Under the pieces are notes generated by a model that did no database searches, was not told the DNA's origin, and saw only the letters and a program-made list of their open reading frames with translations. Below are positions 1-9,363 of a stretch of DNA of 64,000 nt, one piece after another. Each line of letters begins with the position of its first letter. Within the stretch, counting starts at the first letter, position 1. A program made the position numbers and the translations under genes. The stretch is from Enterococcus hermanniensis (lineage in GTDB: Bacteria; Bacillota; Bacilli; Lactobacillales; Enterococcaceae), in contig NZ_JXKQ01000002.1 in NCBI RefSeq assembly GCF_001885945.1, positions 186,001 through 250,000 of the forward strand, in the 5' to 3' direction.

Positions 1-400
1 AAGAACTTTGATGCATAATCATCCCTACCGTATCGGCATGAAAATTGAACCCTGTGGCATATAACATCAAAACGAAGAAATAATCTGGTTTGGGAAGTCG
101 ATATATTTTAGAAAATAAAAAAGCTGAATAAGATAAACAGCCAATAATAAATGGAGCGCTCCAAGGCACCAAAGCAGTCAATGCACCTAAAATAAAGGCT
201 AGTAACAATGTAAAGCCGTGAATCAAAATCGCTTTTAAATTATACGCTATCGATATATGTTGGAATGCTAAATAAGAAAAGGCTCCCATAGCGCCCACAG
301 AACTTATACGTGGATCTTTTAGCAATATACCCAATACTAATGGCACACCCATTGCTAATCCAGAACCCAAAGGACGTAAAATTTTTCGCATATCTTTCAT
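1..400 (-). CDS. FUSC-type membrane protein, N-terminal part
   Basis: Partial gene: the ATG at 400 follows GAGAGGAAGTTATAC, a usable ribosome site, and the frame stays open to base 1, so the C-terminal part lies outside the window. The visible 133 residues begin MKDMRKILRPLGSGLAMGVP and contain several hydrophobic segments separated by short polar turns, ending in a YFFVLMLYATGFNFH stretch. The pattern of a short basic N-terminus, helix, 'G..MGAFSYL' loop and further helices resembles the FUSC / aromatic acid exporter superfamily, whose members are inner-membrane efflux proteins. Family assignment is by pattern only, and the substrate cannot be guessed. Not obviously linked to the glucosidase operon, which ends in its own terminator at 705-732. 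Confidence 0.6.
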   Translation of the reverse strand, partial: MKDMRKILRPLGSGLAMGVPLVLGILLKDPRISSVGAMGAFSYLAFQHISIAYNLKAILIHGFTLLLAFILGALTALVPWSAPFIIGCLSYSAFLFSKIYRLPKPDYFFVLMLYATGFNFHADTVGMIMHQSS

Positions 401-704
401 GTATAACTTCCTCTCAAAAATTAATGCTAAAAATACTTATAAAAAAAAGATGCCCTCACTAGATCCTTATTTAGTATACGTATCTCTTAATGAATTATCA
501 AATTTATTCTAAAAAACAACTAGTATCTAAAGAAATGATAGTCTTTTTTGCTTAATTACATTAGTTGAATTTTTTTATAACTTTAATAGAAGTCATACAT
601 CTAAATACATACTCAAGCTTTTGAAAATAAAAATTATAAAATGGATTGATTTTCTATTAGTAGCGCATGCAATAATCGTTGGTTTAAAATTGCTTGGTTT
701 AACA
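401..704. other. AT-rich intergenic region
   Basis: About 300 bases between the partial membrane-protein gene and the terminator of the glucosidase operon. It is very AT-rich. I see no convincing ORF, RNA gene or strong promoter. The minus-strand part nearest 400 must hold the promoter and ribosome site of the partial gene. Confidence 0.5.
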
Positions 705-732
705 TAAAAAAGCCCGTAAGAGTTCACGGGCT
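705..732 (-). terminator. Terminator of the beta-glucoside operon
   Basis: On the minus strand AGCCCGT, a loop, then ACGGGCT followed by a run of T: a GC-rich hairpin with U-tract 12 bases past the glucosidase stop codon. Confidence 0.85.
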
Positions 733-743
733 TGCCTCAAAAT

Positions 744-2963
744 TTAAATTAATTCAAAAGATGCTTGGATTGTGTCGTTTGAATTTTTACCAACAAATAC
801 TAGAAAATCTCCAGTTTCAGTGTTAAAACGCATATCTTTCATATAATAATACAAATCACTTCTGTCCAAAGAAAATGTAATTATTTTTTCTTCTTTAGGT
901 AGTAAATTCACTTTTTGATATTTTTTTAACTCTTTAGTTGGCCTTACTACAGATCCGGTTACATCCTGAATATATAATTGAACAGTTTCTAAGCATTCAT
1001 AAGGCGATTGATTTTTTAGCCTGATTGATATTTCTAAATCAGTAGTCATTCTTTCAGAGCTCAATTTTAATTCGTCATAATCCACGGTTCCATAACTTAG
1101 ACCAAATCCAAATGGAAAAAGCGGTGCATTTGGACTATCCAGATATTTTGTAACAAATCTTCCTCTATGAGTACTGCTGTTAAGCGGTCTACCAGTTTTA
1201 AATTCATTATAATACATTGGTAATTGGCCTACGTTTTCAGGAAAACTCATACTTAATCTTCCTGAAGGATTGACTTTACCAAATAAGATATCAACCAAAG
1301 CATTACCGCCCTCTGTGCCTGGAAACCAAGCTTGGATAATGGCATCCATCTGCTCAACTTCTTTTGTAAGAGTAAGTGGACGGCCACTTATAGAAATTAA
1401 AATATTCTTTTTGCCTAGTTCAACCATCTGCTCAATAAATTCTTGTTGGTTTTTAGGTAAAGAAATATCAGTGCGGCTGCCAGCTTCACCGCTTTGCATG
1501 GTATGTTCTCCCATTGCATAAATAATAATATCTGCTTTTTTTCCTGCTTCAACAGCTTGTTTTAGTGCTATTTTTTTTTCTGTTTCGGTCATTTTTAATG
1601 AACCAATTTGTTCTTTTGTAGCTCCAAATTCACCTAAAAATTGATAGTCAGATAAAAGTCCGCATCCTTGTTCAAAAGAAAAATTATCCTGTTTAAGGAT
1701 TTTTTCAAGTGCAGATTTAATTGAAACAACATCCTCGCTTTTTCCGTGCACAGCCCACAGTCCAATTAAATCTTGTTCATCACCATAAGGACCCACTAAT
1801 AAAATTTTTTGATGATTAGGTTTTAAGGGCAATAAATTATCTGCATTTTTTAGCAATACTAAAGACTCTTGGGCAACTTTTCTTGCTAAATTTCTATTTT
1901 CTTCAGTTAATAAGTTTTCTTTTTCTTGAATAACAGTACTTCCTCTATATGGGTCTTCGAACAAGCCTAATGCGTTTTTTAGTTTAAGTACACGCCACAC
2001 GGCATCGTTTACTAATTTAGGATCTATTTCCCCTTTATTAATCAAAGGCTCTAGCTCATTTGCATAACAACCTGTCTTCATATCGATATCATTCGTAGCA
2101 TTCATTGCTAATAGTGTTGCTTCACGTTCATCTTTAGCTACACCATGAGCAATTAATTCTTGAACAGCTGCATAATCAGAAATGATTACACCTTCAAATC
2201 CCCACTCCTCTCGTAAGATATCCTTTAATAAAAATTCATTTCCTGTTACAGGAATCCCGTCATAAGTATTAAATGAAGTCATCACTAATTTTGCCCCGGC
2301 ATCCACAGCCGACTTATAGCCACTTAAATAGTCTTGTCTCAAGCGACGCTCACTCATATCCACTGTATTATATTCACGCCCTGCTTCAGCAGCACCATAA
2401 GCAGCAAAATGTTTAACACAAGAAGCAATTCCTTCTAAATGACCATTCTGCTCTTTTTGCAAACCTCGAACCATAGCCTCAGCAAAATGAGCATTTAACT
2501 GAGGATCTTCTCCGGTGGATTCTAAACAGCGTCCCCACCTAGCATCACGAACCAGATCAACCATAGGAGCGTATGTCACATGGGCTCCAGCAGATCGTGA
2601 CTCCTTTGCAATAATTTCGTATGCTTCCTTAATTAATTTTGGATTCCATGTAGCTCCCAGTCCCAAAGGAATTGGAAAAATTGTGCGATAGCCATAAATA
2701 ATATCAGCCATAAATAATAACGGAATTTTATGCCTACTATTCATTAAATATTTTTCTTGGATGTCTCTTGTAGTTTCTGCTCCTGTAACGTTCAACACTG
2801 ATCCAACAACATCAATTATTTCTTGAGTGATTCCTAATTTTTTTTTAGGCCCTACCGTTAATTCTTCACTATGAAAAAAATCACCCGATAATTGAACAAG
2901 TTGTCCTACTTTTTCTTTCCAAGTCAATGAATCTAGCAATTGTCTTAATTTATTTTCTTCCAT
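744..2963 (-). CDS. Glycoside hydrolase family 3 beta-glucosidase
   Basis: 739-residue GH3 enzyme that should release glucose from the non-reducing end of beta-glucosides. The N-terminal TIM-barrel domain (about 1-330) carries KHFAAYG near residue 184 and the nucleophile motif GVIISDY with Asp263. The alpha/beta sandwich domain follows, and a fibronectin-III-like domain ends the protein (about 640-739), as in BglX-type enzymes. No signal peptide, so it is cytoplasmic. Its ATG overlaps the stop of the upstream PTS gene by one base (TAATG), so the two are translationally coupled. GH3 enzymes usually act on unphosphorylated glycosides, which sits oddly with PTS import (see findings). Other GH3 activities such as beta-xylosidase cannot be excluded. 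Confidence 0.9.
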   Translation of the reverse strand: MEENKLRQLLDSLTWKEKVGQLVQLSGDFFHSEELTVGPKKKLGITQEIIDVVGSVLNVTGAETTRDIQEKYLMNSRHKIPLLFMADIIYGYRTIFPIPLGLGATWNPKLIKEAYEIIAKESRSAGAHVTYAPMVDLVRDARWGRCLESTGEDPQLNAHFAEAMVRGLQKEQNGHLEGIASCVKHFAAYGAAEAGREYNTVDMSERRLRQDYLSGYKSAVDAGAKLVMTSFNTYDGIPVTGNEFLLKDILREEWGFEGVIISDYAAVQELIAHGVAKDEREATLLAMNATNDIDMKTGCYANELEPLINKGEIDPKLVNDAVWRVLKLKNALGLFEDPYRGSTVIQEKENLLTEENRNLARKVAQESLVLLKNADNLLPLKPNHQKILLVGPYGDEQDLIGLWAVHGKSEDVVSIKSALEKILKQDNFSFEQGCGLLSDYQFLGEFGATKEQIGSLKMTETEKKIALKQAVEAGKKADIIIYAMGEHTMQSGEAGSRTDISLPKNQQEFIEQMVELGKKNILISISGRPLTLTKEVEQMDAIIQAWFPGTEGGNALVDILFGKVNPSGRLSMSFPENVGQLPMYYNEFKTGRPLNSSTHRGRFVTKYLDSPNAPLFPFGFGLSYGTVDYDELKLSSERMTTDLEISIRLKNQSPYECLETVQLYIQDVTGSVVRPTKELKKYQKVNLLPKEEKIITFSLDRSDLYYYMKDMRFNTETGDFLVFVGKNSNDTIQASFELI

Positions 2964-4240
2964 TAGTCATTAACTCCTTCTGCGACTTGCTCTTCTTTAA
3001 AAGTACGTAGGTCTAAACGCTTGAACCAAGGATACCAAAGTATTGGCGATAATATTAATTGAATAAATAACTGCAATAAAATGATAGATATACTGCCTTC
3101 CACAGCAGCATGAAATCCTATAGGTAAGCCAAATATTGCCTGAACACCAATAAATTTAGCCACAATTCCGAGCTTGGTTAGTACATAAGCAATAATCAGT
3201 GCAATCGTATTATTGGTAATAAAAGGAAAAGCCAAGTCAAAATTCAATACTAGTGGCGTACCAAAAATAACTGGTTCAGTAATACCAAATACCGCTGGAA
3301 CAATCGATATCTTTCCCACTTGACGGTACTGTTTACTTTTAGCTCGTAACATTAACAGCACTAAGCCAAGTCCCATGCCACTCCAAGTAATGACATTAAA
3401 AAAAGCTAGACCAACAATATTTGGCGGAGTTAAACCGGCTTGAACTGCATTTAGATTTTCAACATCCATTGCTAACCATAACGGGGTAACTAATGGCATA
3501 ATCACATTCGTTCCATGAATCCCAAAAAACCATAAAATTTGTTGCAATAGACTCAATAAAATCATGGCTATAATTGAGCCACCTATACCTTTTAAGGGTT
3601 CTTGAATAATGCTATAGACAAATTGATGCATATTACCGAATGATGTCAAACTAAATAAAAAGTCAATAATAGCAAATAAGATACCAATTAAAATAGTTGG
3701 AATCAATGCTTCAAAAGTTTTCGTTACCATTGGAGGTACTCCTGCGGGCATTTTGATAGTCCAACCACGATGCTTAATCGCTAAATATAACCGAGCGCTC
3801 ACGATACCAACAATTAGCGCAGAAAATACACCTTGTGCTCCTAACCAATTTGTAGGAATTCCCATGGAATCATCTGCCATTTTACCTAATGGAGTAATAA
3901 TTAAAAAACTTAACAAAGAAATAACTGAAGCGGAAATAGGATCTTCATTTTCATCCAATTTTCTGACTAAATGGTACGAAATTAAAACAGCAATATAAAT
4001 AGCCAATGCTCCCAAAGTCATTGTATTTACTTTGGTAAGTAAATCCGTTAATTTATCTAATTTTGCCAGCGCTGGTACCATCCCCATTAAAACAACAAAA
4101 AGGACCGACATCGAACCAATGAATAGTGGCCCTAAAGTTGCCATCATTGCTCCAGATATCGCCTGTAAATAAGGATTGCTTCCTAACTTATCAAACCATG
4201 GATTCATTTTATCAAATAGATTTGTGATTTTTTCTTTCAC
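2963..4240 (-). CDS. PTS cellobiose-family EIIC permease
   Basis: 425-residue EIIC component of a lactose/cellobiose-type phosphotransferase system, an integral membrane protein that moves a beta-glucoside or oligosaccharide across the membrane with phosphorylation. The sequence has about ten hydrophobic segments, the start MKEKITNLFDKMNPWFDKLG typical of CelB-like proteins, a GTNVIMPLVTPLW motif and the conserved GITEP motif near residue 320. The start is GTG, eight or so bases after a strong AAGGAGGAGG. No EIIA or EIIB gene lies nearby, so partner proteins must be encoded elsewhere. First gene of a two-gene operon with the GH3 glucosidase, behind a -10 box that overlaps a CcpA site. Confidence 0.9.
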   Translation of the reverse strand: MKEKITNLFDKMNPWFDKLGSNPYLQAISGAMMATLGPLFIGSMSVLFVVLMGMVPALAKLDKLTDLLTKVNTMTLGALAIYIAVLISYHLVRKLDENEDPISASVISLLSFLIITPLGKMADDSMGIPTNWLGAQGVFSALIVGIVSARLYLAIKHRGWTIKMPAGVPPMVTKTFEALIPTILIGILFAIIDFLFSLTSFGNMHQFVYSIIQEPLKGIGGSIIAMILLSLLQQILWFFGIHGTNVIMPLVTPLWLAMDVENLNAVQAGLTPPNIVGLAFFNVITWSGMGLGLVLLMLRAKSKQYRQVGKISIVPAVFGITEPVIFGTPLVLNFDLAFPFITNNTIALIIAYVLTKLGIVAKFIGVQAIFGLPIGFHAAVEGSISIILLQLFIQLILSPILWYPWFKRLDLRTFKEEQVAEGVND

Positions 4241-4266
4241 TACTGTTCCTCCTCCTTAATAAATAT

Positions 4267-4280
4267 TTATAACGCTTTCA
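4267..4280 (-). promoter_or_regulatory. cre (CcpA) site over the PTS operon promoter
   Basis: TGAAAGCGTTATAA on the minus strand matches the lactic acid bacterial cre consensus WGWAARCGYTWWMA at all 14 positions. It begins at the last base of a TATAAT -10 box (4280-4285), a position at which bound CcpA would block transcription when glucose is present. Confidence 0.75.
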
Positions 4281-4285
4281 TTATA
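4280..4285 (-). promoter_or_regulatory. -10 box of the PTS-glucosidase operon
   Basis: TATAAT on the minus strand, about 40 bases before the GTG start. No good -35 hexamer lies 16-18 bases upstream, which fits a promoter that needs an activator, presumably the adjacent AraC protein. Confidence 0.55.
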
Positions 4286-4335
4286 TGAGTTTAATCAATA
4301 TAAATCGTTCCATTTTTTTACAAAAAAGTGGAAAT

Positions 4336-5169
4336 TTAATTACTTTTTTTCAAGAATTGTTTTCTGAATTTATTGGGCGACATTCCAAATTCGCTTCGAA
4401 AAACATTGTAAAATGTTTTATTTGTAGCAAAGCCATTATTCAAACCAATTTCTAGAATAGTCTTGTCGGTATCTCGCATTTCTTTATAGGCACCATCTAA
4501 CCGAATAGAGTTAAGATACTCAGTAAAAGTAATTCCCATAAATTTTTTGTAAAAGCGTGAAAAGTATGAAGGGTTATAATTAAACATCTGCGCCACTTCC
4601 TCAATCATCAAATGTTGTGTGTAATGGTCTTGAATATATTGATTGACCTGTTCCATTATTTCTAAATATTTAAAAGATTTTATTTCATGAATATTTGTAC
4701 TAGAAAATATATTGTCGGTACAAAGAATCGCTAATAATTCATAGATTTTAGCCCTTACCTGTAAATTATCCCCCAAAATTTGGGATGAAAAATAGTGATA
4801 AATAAAATTTAGATGAATAATAATTTCCGGATATCGTTTAGCTGGAATCGTCTCAAAAAGAAAATTTTTTAGATACTTTTCTCCAGTAATTCTTTGTAGG
4901 TAGTCTAATGGAAATTGGATAACTAAACACTCAGAGGAAGCAGGACTTTTTGTTGAATGAACATAATTTGAATTAATTATAATAAACTCTTTTGAATTTA
5001 AATGATAGGTATGTTCTGAAAAAAGAACTTCTAATTCTCCTGAAAAACAAAAAAGTAATTCTAAACTTTCATGCCAATGTGGTGGAATTAAACGATCTGA
5101 TGATTTTGAGTGGAATGAGAAAATTTTATAGGGATAATTATCTGTCGGTGAAATTTTTTCATATCTCAT
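4336..5169 (-). CDS. AraC-family regulator with cupin sensor domain
   Basis: 277-residue transcriptional regulator. The N-terminal half (about 15-100) looks like a cupin-type sugar-binding domain (PPHWHESLELLFCFSGE). The C-terminal 100 residues hold two helix-turn-helix units: the first around MIEEVAQMFNYNPSYFSRFYK, the second ending in the family signature FRSEFGMSPNKFRK. It lies immediately upstream of the PTS-GH3 operon on the same strand, so it is the likely local activator responding to the transported sugar. A GGAG lies about 14 bases before the ATG, a longer gap than usual, and I see no better start. A weak T-rich inverted repeat lies just downstream of the gene, around 4311-4332. Confidence 0.9.
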   Translation of the reverse strand: MRYEKISPTDNYPYKIFSFHSKSSDRLIPPHWHESLELLFCFSGELEVLFSEHTYHLNSKEFIIINSNYVHSTKSPASSECLVIQFPLDYLQRITGEKYLKNFLFETIPAKRYPEIIIHLNFIYHYFSSQILGDNLQVRAKIYELLAILCTDNIFSSTNIHEIKSFKYLEIMEQVNQYIQDHYTQHLMIEEVAQMFNYNPSYFSRFYKKFMGITFTEYLNSIRLDGAYKEMRDTDKTILEIGLNNGFATNKTFYNVFRSEFGMSPNKFRKQFLKKSN

Positions 5170-5616
5170 ATTTATTAGTATATCTCCTTCTTATTTACTA
5201 TTTTTATTTATGATAAGGTACATTATTTTCCTAAATTTCAAATTGAACACTTATAAAACAAATCTAGCAACTAATCCATAATAATCATATGATTAACTCT
5301 ATGCTAAATATATTGACTAACATGACAAATACTTATTAACCACTGCAACTATTCCATACTTTTTATCAAATTAATCTAGTTTATTATTTTTTCTTATATA
5401 CTTTATCGTTTTTTACACCAAAAAATTTTTTAAGTACAACAACAAACACGCTAGGGATAGTGACGTTGAATCTCATTTGTTTTTGATAGTTCTTGTGTTT
5501 TTCATTCTAAAGATAAGTTCATAAACATACAAATCTACTTCTATAAAAGTATACAAAAAGAGTTATTTATTGGAAAGAACTAGAAAATTAATTTTTATAA
5601 AATAATTTCTATCTCT
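5170..5616. other. AT-rich intergenic region between araC-type and marR-type genes
   Basis: Roughly 450 bases of strongly AT-rich DNA between two divergently oriented regulators. I see no supported ORF or structured RNA. The left end carries the ribosome site of the AraC gene. The right end leads into the MarR promoter and operator. Confidence 0.5.
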
Positions 5617-5642
5617 AATTTAGTTGACTTAACAACTAAATT
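5617..5642. promoter_or_regulatory. Palindromic operator of the marR-patatin operon
   Basis: AATTTAGTTG, six spacer bases, then CAACTAAATT: a perfect 10-bp inverted repeat. It covers the -35 hexamer TTGACT and part of the spacer, the usual arrangement for an autorepressing MarR protein. Confidence 0.75.
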
Positions 5643-5652
5643 GTTTTATATT
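5624..5652 (+). promoter_or_regulatory. Promoter of the marR-patatin operon
   Basis: TTGACT at 5624-5629, a 17-base spacer and TATATT at 5647-5652. The start codon is 24 bases further on, after AGGAAGTGG. The -35 lies inside the palindrome. Confidence 0.75.
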
Positions 5653-5675
5653 ATTCCCTGTTAGGAAGTGGAAAA

Positions 5676-6158
5676 ATGAATGATCAACGATATGAATACC
5701 AAGGCACCCAATTTATTGGAAAGCTTTCATCAGAAATTTATCGGAGAGGATATGTTTACTTTTCAAAACGTTTAATCGTTTTTGGAATCAATTATATTCA
5801 ATTATTATGTTTGATTTCCCTTTACATTGAAGATCATCAAACGCAAGAACAAATTACTGATGACTTGAGTATCGATAAAGCTAGCGTGCATCGAGCCATT
5901 AAAGGACTGATTGATGTAGGTTATGTGAATAAAGAACGTGATTTGCAAGATGGACGAGCTTATCGTGTTATTTTGACTGTTAAAGGAAAAAAAATTCAGC
6001 CTGAAATTAGCCAAATGATGGCTGAACGCGAAATTCTGCTATCACAAGGAATTGATCCTGAAGAGAAAAAAATTGCTTTTAAAGTTTTAAAGCAAATTAC
6101 AAACAACGCAAATGAAATTTATCAAGCAGAAAAAAAGAACCGAGGAATTAAATTATGA
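5676..6158 (+). CDS. MarR-family transcriptional regulator
   Basis: 160-residue winged helix-turn-helix protein. The core around residues 50-115 shows the MarR recognition helix (IDKASVHRAIKGLIDVGYV) and the wing (ERDLQDGRAYRVILTVKG), flanked by helices for dimerisation. MarR proteins bind palindromes as dimers and release DNA on binding a small ligand. A perfect palindrome overlaps the promoter in front of the gene, so autorepression is likely. The stop codon overlaps the start of the next gene by four bases (ATGA), so the regulator and the patatin-like hydrolase are coupled. The ligand is unknown. Confidence 0.9.
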   Translation: MNDQRYEYQGTQFIGKLSSEIYRRGYVYFSKRLIVFGINYIQLLCLISLYIEDHQTQEQITDDLSIDKASVHRAIKGLIDVGYVNKERDLQDGRAYRVILTVKGKKIQPEISQMMAEREILLSQGIDPEEKKIAFKVLKQITNNANEIYQAEKKNRGIKL

Positions 6159-7018
6159 AAAAAGAGAAAAAAGCAATTGTCTTAGGCGGTGGTGGCCATT
6201 TTGGTATTGCCTGGGAATTAGGCTATTTACGTGGCCTTGAGGAAGCTGGTGTTCCTGTCAGGAAGGCTGACATTTTTGTTGGAACTTCTGCTGGTTCACA
6301 AGTCAGTGCCATTATGACTTCAAATAAAGATTGGAATACTATTTGGAAAGAACAAATAGATAAAACTTTTACCGAAATCACTCCTATTTCAGATATAGAA
6401 ATGGATGAATTATTTAATAAATTTAATGAAATCGAACGTACAGCTAGTTCAGCAAAAGAATGGATTGAAGCGCACGGAAAGATTTCCAAGGAAACAGCTG
6501 CCTTCCTTTCGAATGAAGAAAGACAATTGATGATCAAAGAACGCTTAGGTTCTGATAGGCCAAGTTGGAATAGTAAGTTAAGAATTGTTGCAACAAACAT
6601 CGAAACCGCTGAACGTGCGGTGTTTACACAAGACTCTGGTGTAAGTATACTTGATGCTTTGCAAGCAAGCAGTGCGTTACAAGGAGTCTGGCCTCCCGTC
6701 GAAATTAACGGAAAGCACTATTTCGATGGAGGCTCCTATTCAATGGAAAATCCAGATGTAGTCACCGATGCAACCAAAATGCTTGTTCTTTCTACCGGCT
6801 TACCCGTTGCAGTGCCATATAAATTAGAGAGTTTATTAACTAACTTAGAAAATAATGGTTGTGAAACAAAATTAATTTTACCGTCAACGGAGGTTATGGC
6901 TATATTGAAAGCATTCCATTTTAATACTGTAGAAGCTAAAATCAGACCCTCTGTAGCAAATGCTGGATATATTCAAGGTCAAAAAGATGCAGAAACTATT
7001 AGTAAATTATGGAAATAA
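6155..7018 (+). CDS. Patatin-like phospholipase family protein
   Basis: 287-residue serine hydrolase of the patatin family, expected to cleave acyl ester bonds in lipids using a Ser-Asp dyad. The glycine-rich oxyanion loop GGGGHFG lies at residues 11-17, the nucleophile motif GTSAG at 43-47 with Ser45, and the catalytic Asp in FDGGS near residue 190. There is no signal peptide or membrane segment, so it is probably cytoplasmic or membrane-peripheral. Translationally coupled to the MarR gene, which suggests that expression rises when MarR senses its ligand, perhaps a fatty acid or an antimicrobial. The substrate is not predictable from the sequence. Confidence 0.88.
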   Translation: MKKEKKAIVLGGGGHFGIAWELGYLRGLEEAGVPVRKADIFVGTSAGSQVSAIMTSNKDWNTIWKEQIDKTFTEITPISDIEMDELFNKFNEIERTASSAKEWIEAHGKISKETAAFLSNEERQLMIKERLGSDRPSWNSKLRIVATNIETAERAVFTQDSGVSILDALQASSALQGVWPPVEINGKHYFDGGSYSMENPDVVTDATKMLVLSTGLPVAVPYKLESLLTNLENNGCETKLILPSTEVMAILKAFHFNTVEAKIRPSVANAGYIQGQKDAETISKLWK

Positions 7019-7156
7019 TTATTCAGCTTTTATACTTTAAACATACTATGCTTATGACTAATCACGTTCATTATCAAAATCTCTCTGTATAAAAGTTTTT
7101 CTATTCATTTTTACACATAATTAAAAAAATAGCCGCTATCAAATTAATAGGTAAAT

Positions 7157-7187
7157 AAAAAAGCATTCTCCTAGAGAATGCTTTTTT
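7157..7187. terminator. Bidirectional terminator
   Basis: AAAAAAGCATTCTC-CTA-GAGAATGCTTTTTT: a stem with A/T tracts on both sides. It can end the patatin transcript on plus and lepA on minus. Confidence 0.85.
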
Positions 7188-7278
7188 CATTTAATAAGAA
7201 TTAGAATGATTAAGAAAAACAGCTTCAAAGAAACGAAACATCATTATTTATTACTTAAAAAATTCACTAAATTAAATT

Positions 7279-9117
7279 TTATTTTTTCTTAGGTTCATCC
7301 TCATCCATTTTCAAGACAGCCATGAACGCTTCCTGAGGGACTTCTACTGAACCGATTTGTTTCATTCGTTTCTTACCCTCTTTTTGTTTTTCTAACAATT
7401 TACGTTTACGTGAGATATCCCCACCATAACATTTTGCCAAAACATTTTTTCGTAATGCTTTGATGTCCGTCCGCGCAACGATCTTCGTCCCGATAGTTGC
7501 TTGAATCGGCACTTCAAATTGTTGGCGTGGAATCAATGTTTTTAATTTGTCAACAATGGCGCGGCCACGTTCTTGAGCAAATTCACGGTGAACGATAAAG
7601 CTTAAGGCGTCAACCTTTTCTGCATTCAATAGAATATCCATTTTCACTAATCGGCTTTCACGATAATCAGCCATTTCATAATCTAAAGAGGCATACCCTT
7701 TCGTGCTTGATTTTAATTTATCGAAAAAGTCAAAAACAATTTCTGACAACGGAATATTATAAACCACATTTACGCGATAATCATCTAGATAATCCATCGT
7801 AATAAATTCGCCACGTTTGCGTTGAGATAATTCCATAACCGCTCCAACATATTCATTTGGCACCATAATATTGGCTTTTACGAAAGGTTCTTCTACATTT
7901 TGAATTTTTGATGGATCTGGAAAATCTGAAGGATTATCTACAACCAATTGACTTCCATCCGTTAAATTCACATGATAAATAACCGATGGTGCTGTCGTGA
8001 TCAATTCAAGATTGAATTCACGTTCTAAACGTTCTTGAACGACATCCATATGCAACAATCCTAAAAATCCACAACGGAAACCAAAACCTAGTGCTTGAGA
8101 AGTTTCTGGTTCAAACTGCAAAGCTGCATCGTTCAATTGTAATTTTTCTAAAGCTTCTCGTAAGTCATTGTAACGAGAAGTATCAATTGGATAAAGACCA
8201 CAAAAGACCATTGGGTTCATTTTACGATATCCTTCTAATGCTTTTTCAGCAGGATTATTCGCTAATGTTACCGTATCCCCCACTCGTGTATCTTGTACAG
8301 ATTTAATACTGGCAGTGATATAGCCAACATCTCCAGCCATCAAGAAATCACGTTGGACTGTTTTGGGAGAAAATACGCCGACTTCCGTCACATCAAAAGT
8401 TTTACCATTACTCATCATTTGGATTTTATCACCTGGGCGAACAACCCCATCTGTGATTCGAACATTTAAAACGACGCCCCGGTAACTGTCATAAATGGAA
8501 TCGAAAATCAATGCTTTCAAAGGTGCATCTAAATCACCCTTAGGTGCTGGCACATTTGTTACAATTTGCTCTAAGATATCTTCGATTCCGATACCTGCTT
8601 TTGCGCTGGCTAAAACAGCTTCTTCTGCATCGATACCGATAACATCTTCGATTTCTTTTCGTACACGTTCCGGATCGGCAGCTGGCAAATCGATCTTATT
8701 GATAACTGGTAAAATTTCCAAATCATTATCTAAAGCTAGATAAACGTTGGCTAACGTTTGAGCTTCAATCCCTTGAGCTGCATCGACAACTAAAACGGCT
8801 CCTTCACAGGCTGCTAAACTTCTAGAAACTTCATAGGTGAAATCGACATGTCCTGGTGTATCGATCAAATGAAAAATATATGTTTTTCCATTTTTAGCTG
8901 TGTAATTTAACTCAACAGCATTTAATTTGATCGTAATTCCCCGTTCACGTTCTAAATCCATCGAGTCTAAAAGTTGGGCCTGCATTTCGCGGGAACTTAC
9001 AGTATTAGTCTGTTCTAAAATTCGGTCAGCCAATGTCGACTTTCCGTGGTCAATATGCGCGATGATCGAGAAATTACGGATCATCTCTTGGCGTTTCTTC
9101 ATATCTTCTATATTCAT
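7279..9117 (-). CDS. lepA: Elongation factor 4 (LepA)
   Basis: 612-residue translational GTPase that back-translocates stalled or mistranslocated ribosomes, especially under ionic stress. The G1 motif HIDHGKST is at residues 21-28. DTPGHVDF (G3) and NKID (G4) follow, then the EF-G-like domains and the LepA-specific C-terminal domain, which ends in a lysine-rich tail with [17 protein letters not shown]. The length is that of the family. The ATG follows GAGGAACTTTA. Monocistronic: a terminator lies downstream, and an extended -10 TGGTATAAT lies about 35 bases upstream of the start. Confidence 0.98.
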   Translation of the reverse strand: MNIEDMKKRQEMIRNFSIIAHIDHGKSTLADRILEQTNTVSSREMQAQLLDSMDLERERGITIKLNAVELNYTAKNGKTYIFHLIDTPGHVDFTYEVSRSLAACEGAVLVVDAAQGIEAQTLANVYLALDNDLEILPVINKIDLPAADPERVRKEIEDVIGIDAEEAVLASAKAGIGIEDILEQIVTNVPAPKGDLDAPLKALIFDSIYDSYRGVVLNVRITDGVVRPGDKIQMMSNGKTFDVTEVGVFSPKTVQRDFLMAGDVGYITASIKSVQDTRVGDTVTLANNPAEKALEGYRKMNPMVFCGLYPIDTSRYNDLREALEKLQLNDAALQFEPETSQALGFGFRCGFLGLLHMDVVQERLEREFNLELITTAPSVIYHVNLTDGSQLVVDNPSDFPDPSKIQNVEEPFVKANIMVPNEYVGAVMELSQRKRGEFITMDYLDDYRVNVVYNIPLSEIVFDFFDKLKSSTKGYASLDYEMADYRESRLVKMDILLNAEKVDALSFIVHREFAQERGRAIVDKLKTLIPRQQFEVPIQATIGTKIVARTDIKALRKNVLAKCYGGDISRKRKLLEKQKEGKKRMKQIGSVEVPQEAFMAVLKMDEDEPKKK

Positions 9118-9151
9118 TAAAGTTCCTCATTTCTTTTAATCAGCACTTTCA

Positions 9152-9157
9152 ATTATA
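9152..9157 (-). promoter_or_regulatory. Extended -10 of lepA
   Basis: TGGTATAAT on the minus strand, 35 bases from the ATG. The -35 region is poor, which an extended -10 can tolerate. Confidence 0.45.
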
Positions 9158-9363
9158 CCAACGTTTCAGAGAGAAAAAAAGTCTTTTCCCTTATTTCCCA
9201 ATGCTGATAAGAGAAATATACGATTCCTTTTGCTATACTAAAATTGTAAATCAAAGCGATTGTTTATTCAGTGCCCTTTATAAGCTACTTTTAATAAACA
9301 TTCTCTTTTAAACTCAATTCTAGTGATTGATAGTATGTACTACAAAAAATAGGAGATGAAAAA

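Noticed and set aside
9261-9300. Inverted repeat TGTTTATT / AATAAACA upstream of the Eis-like gene
   Set aside because: Only 8 AT-rich bases with a 24-base spacer. Such pairs are expected by chance in this DNA.
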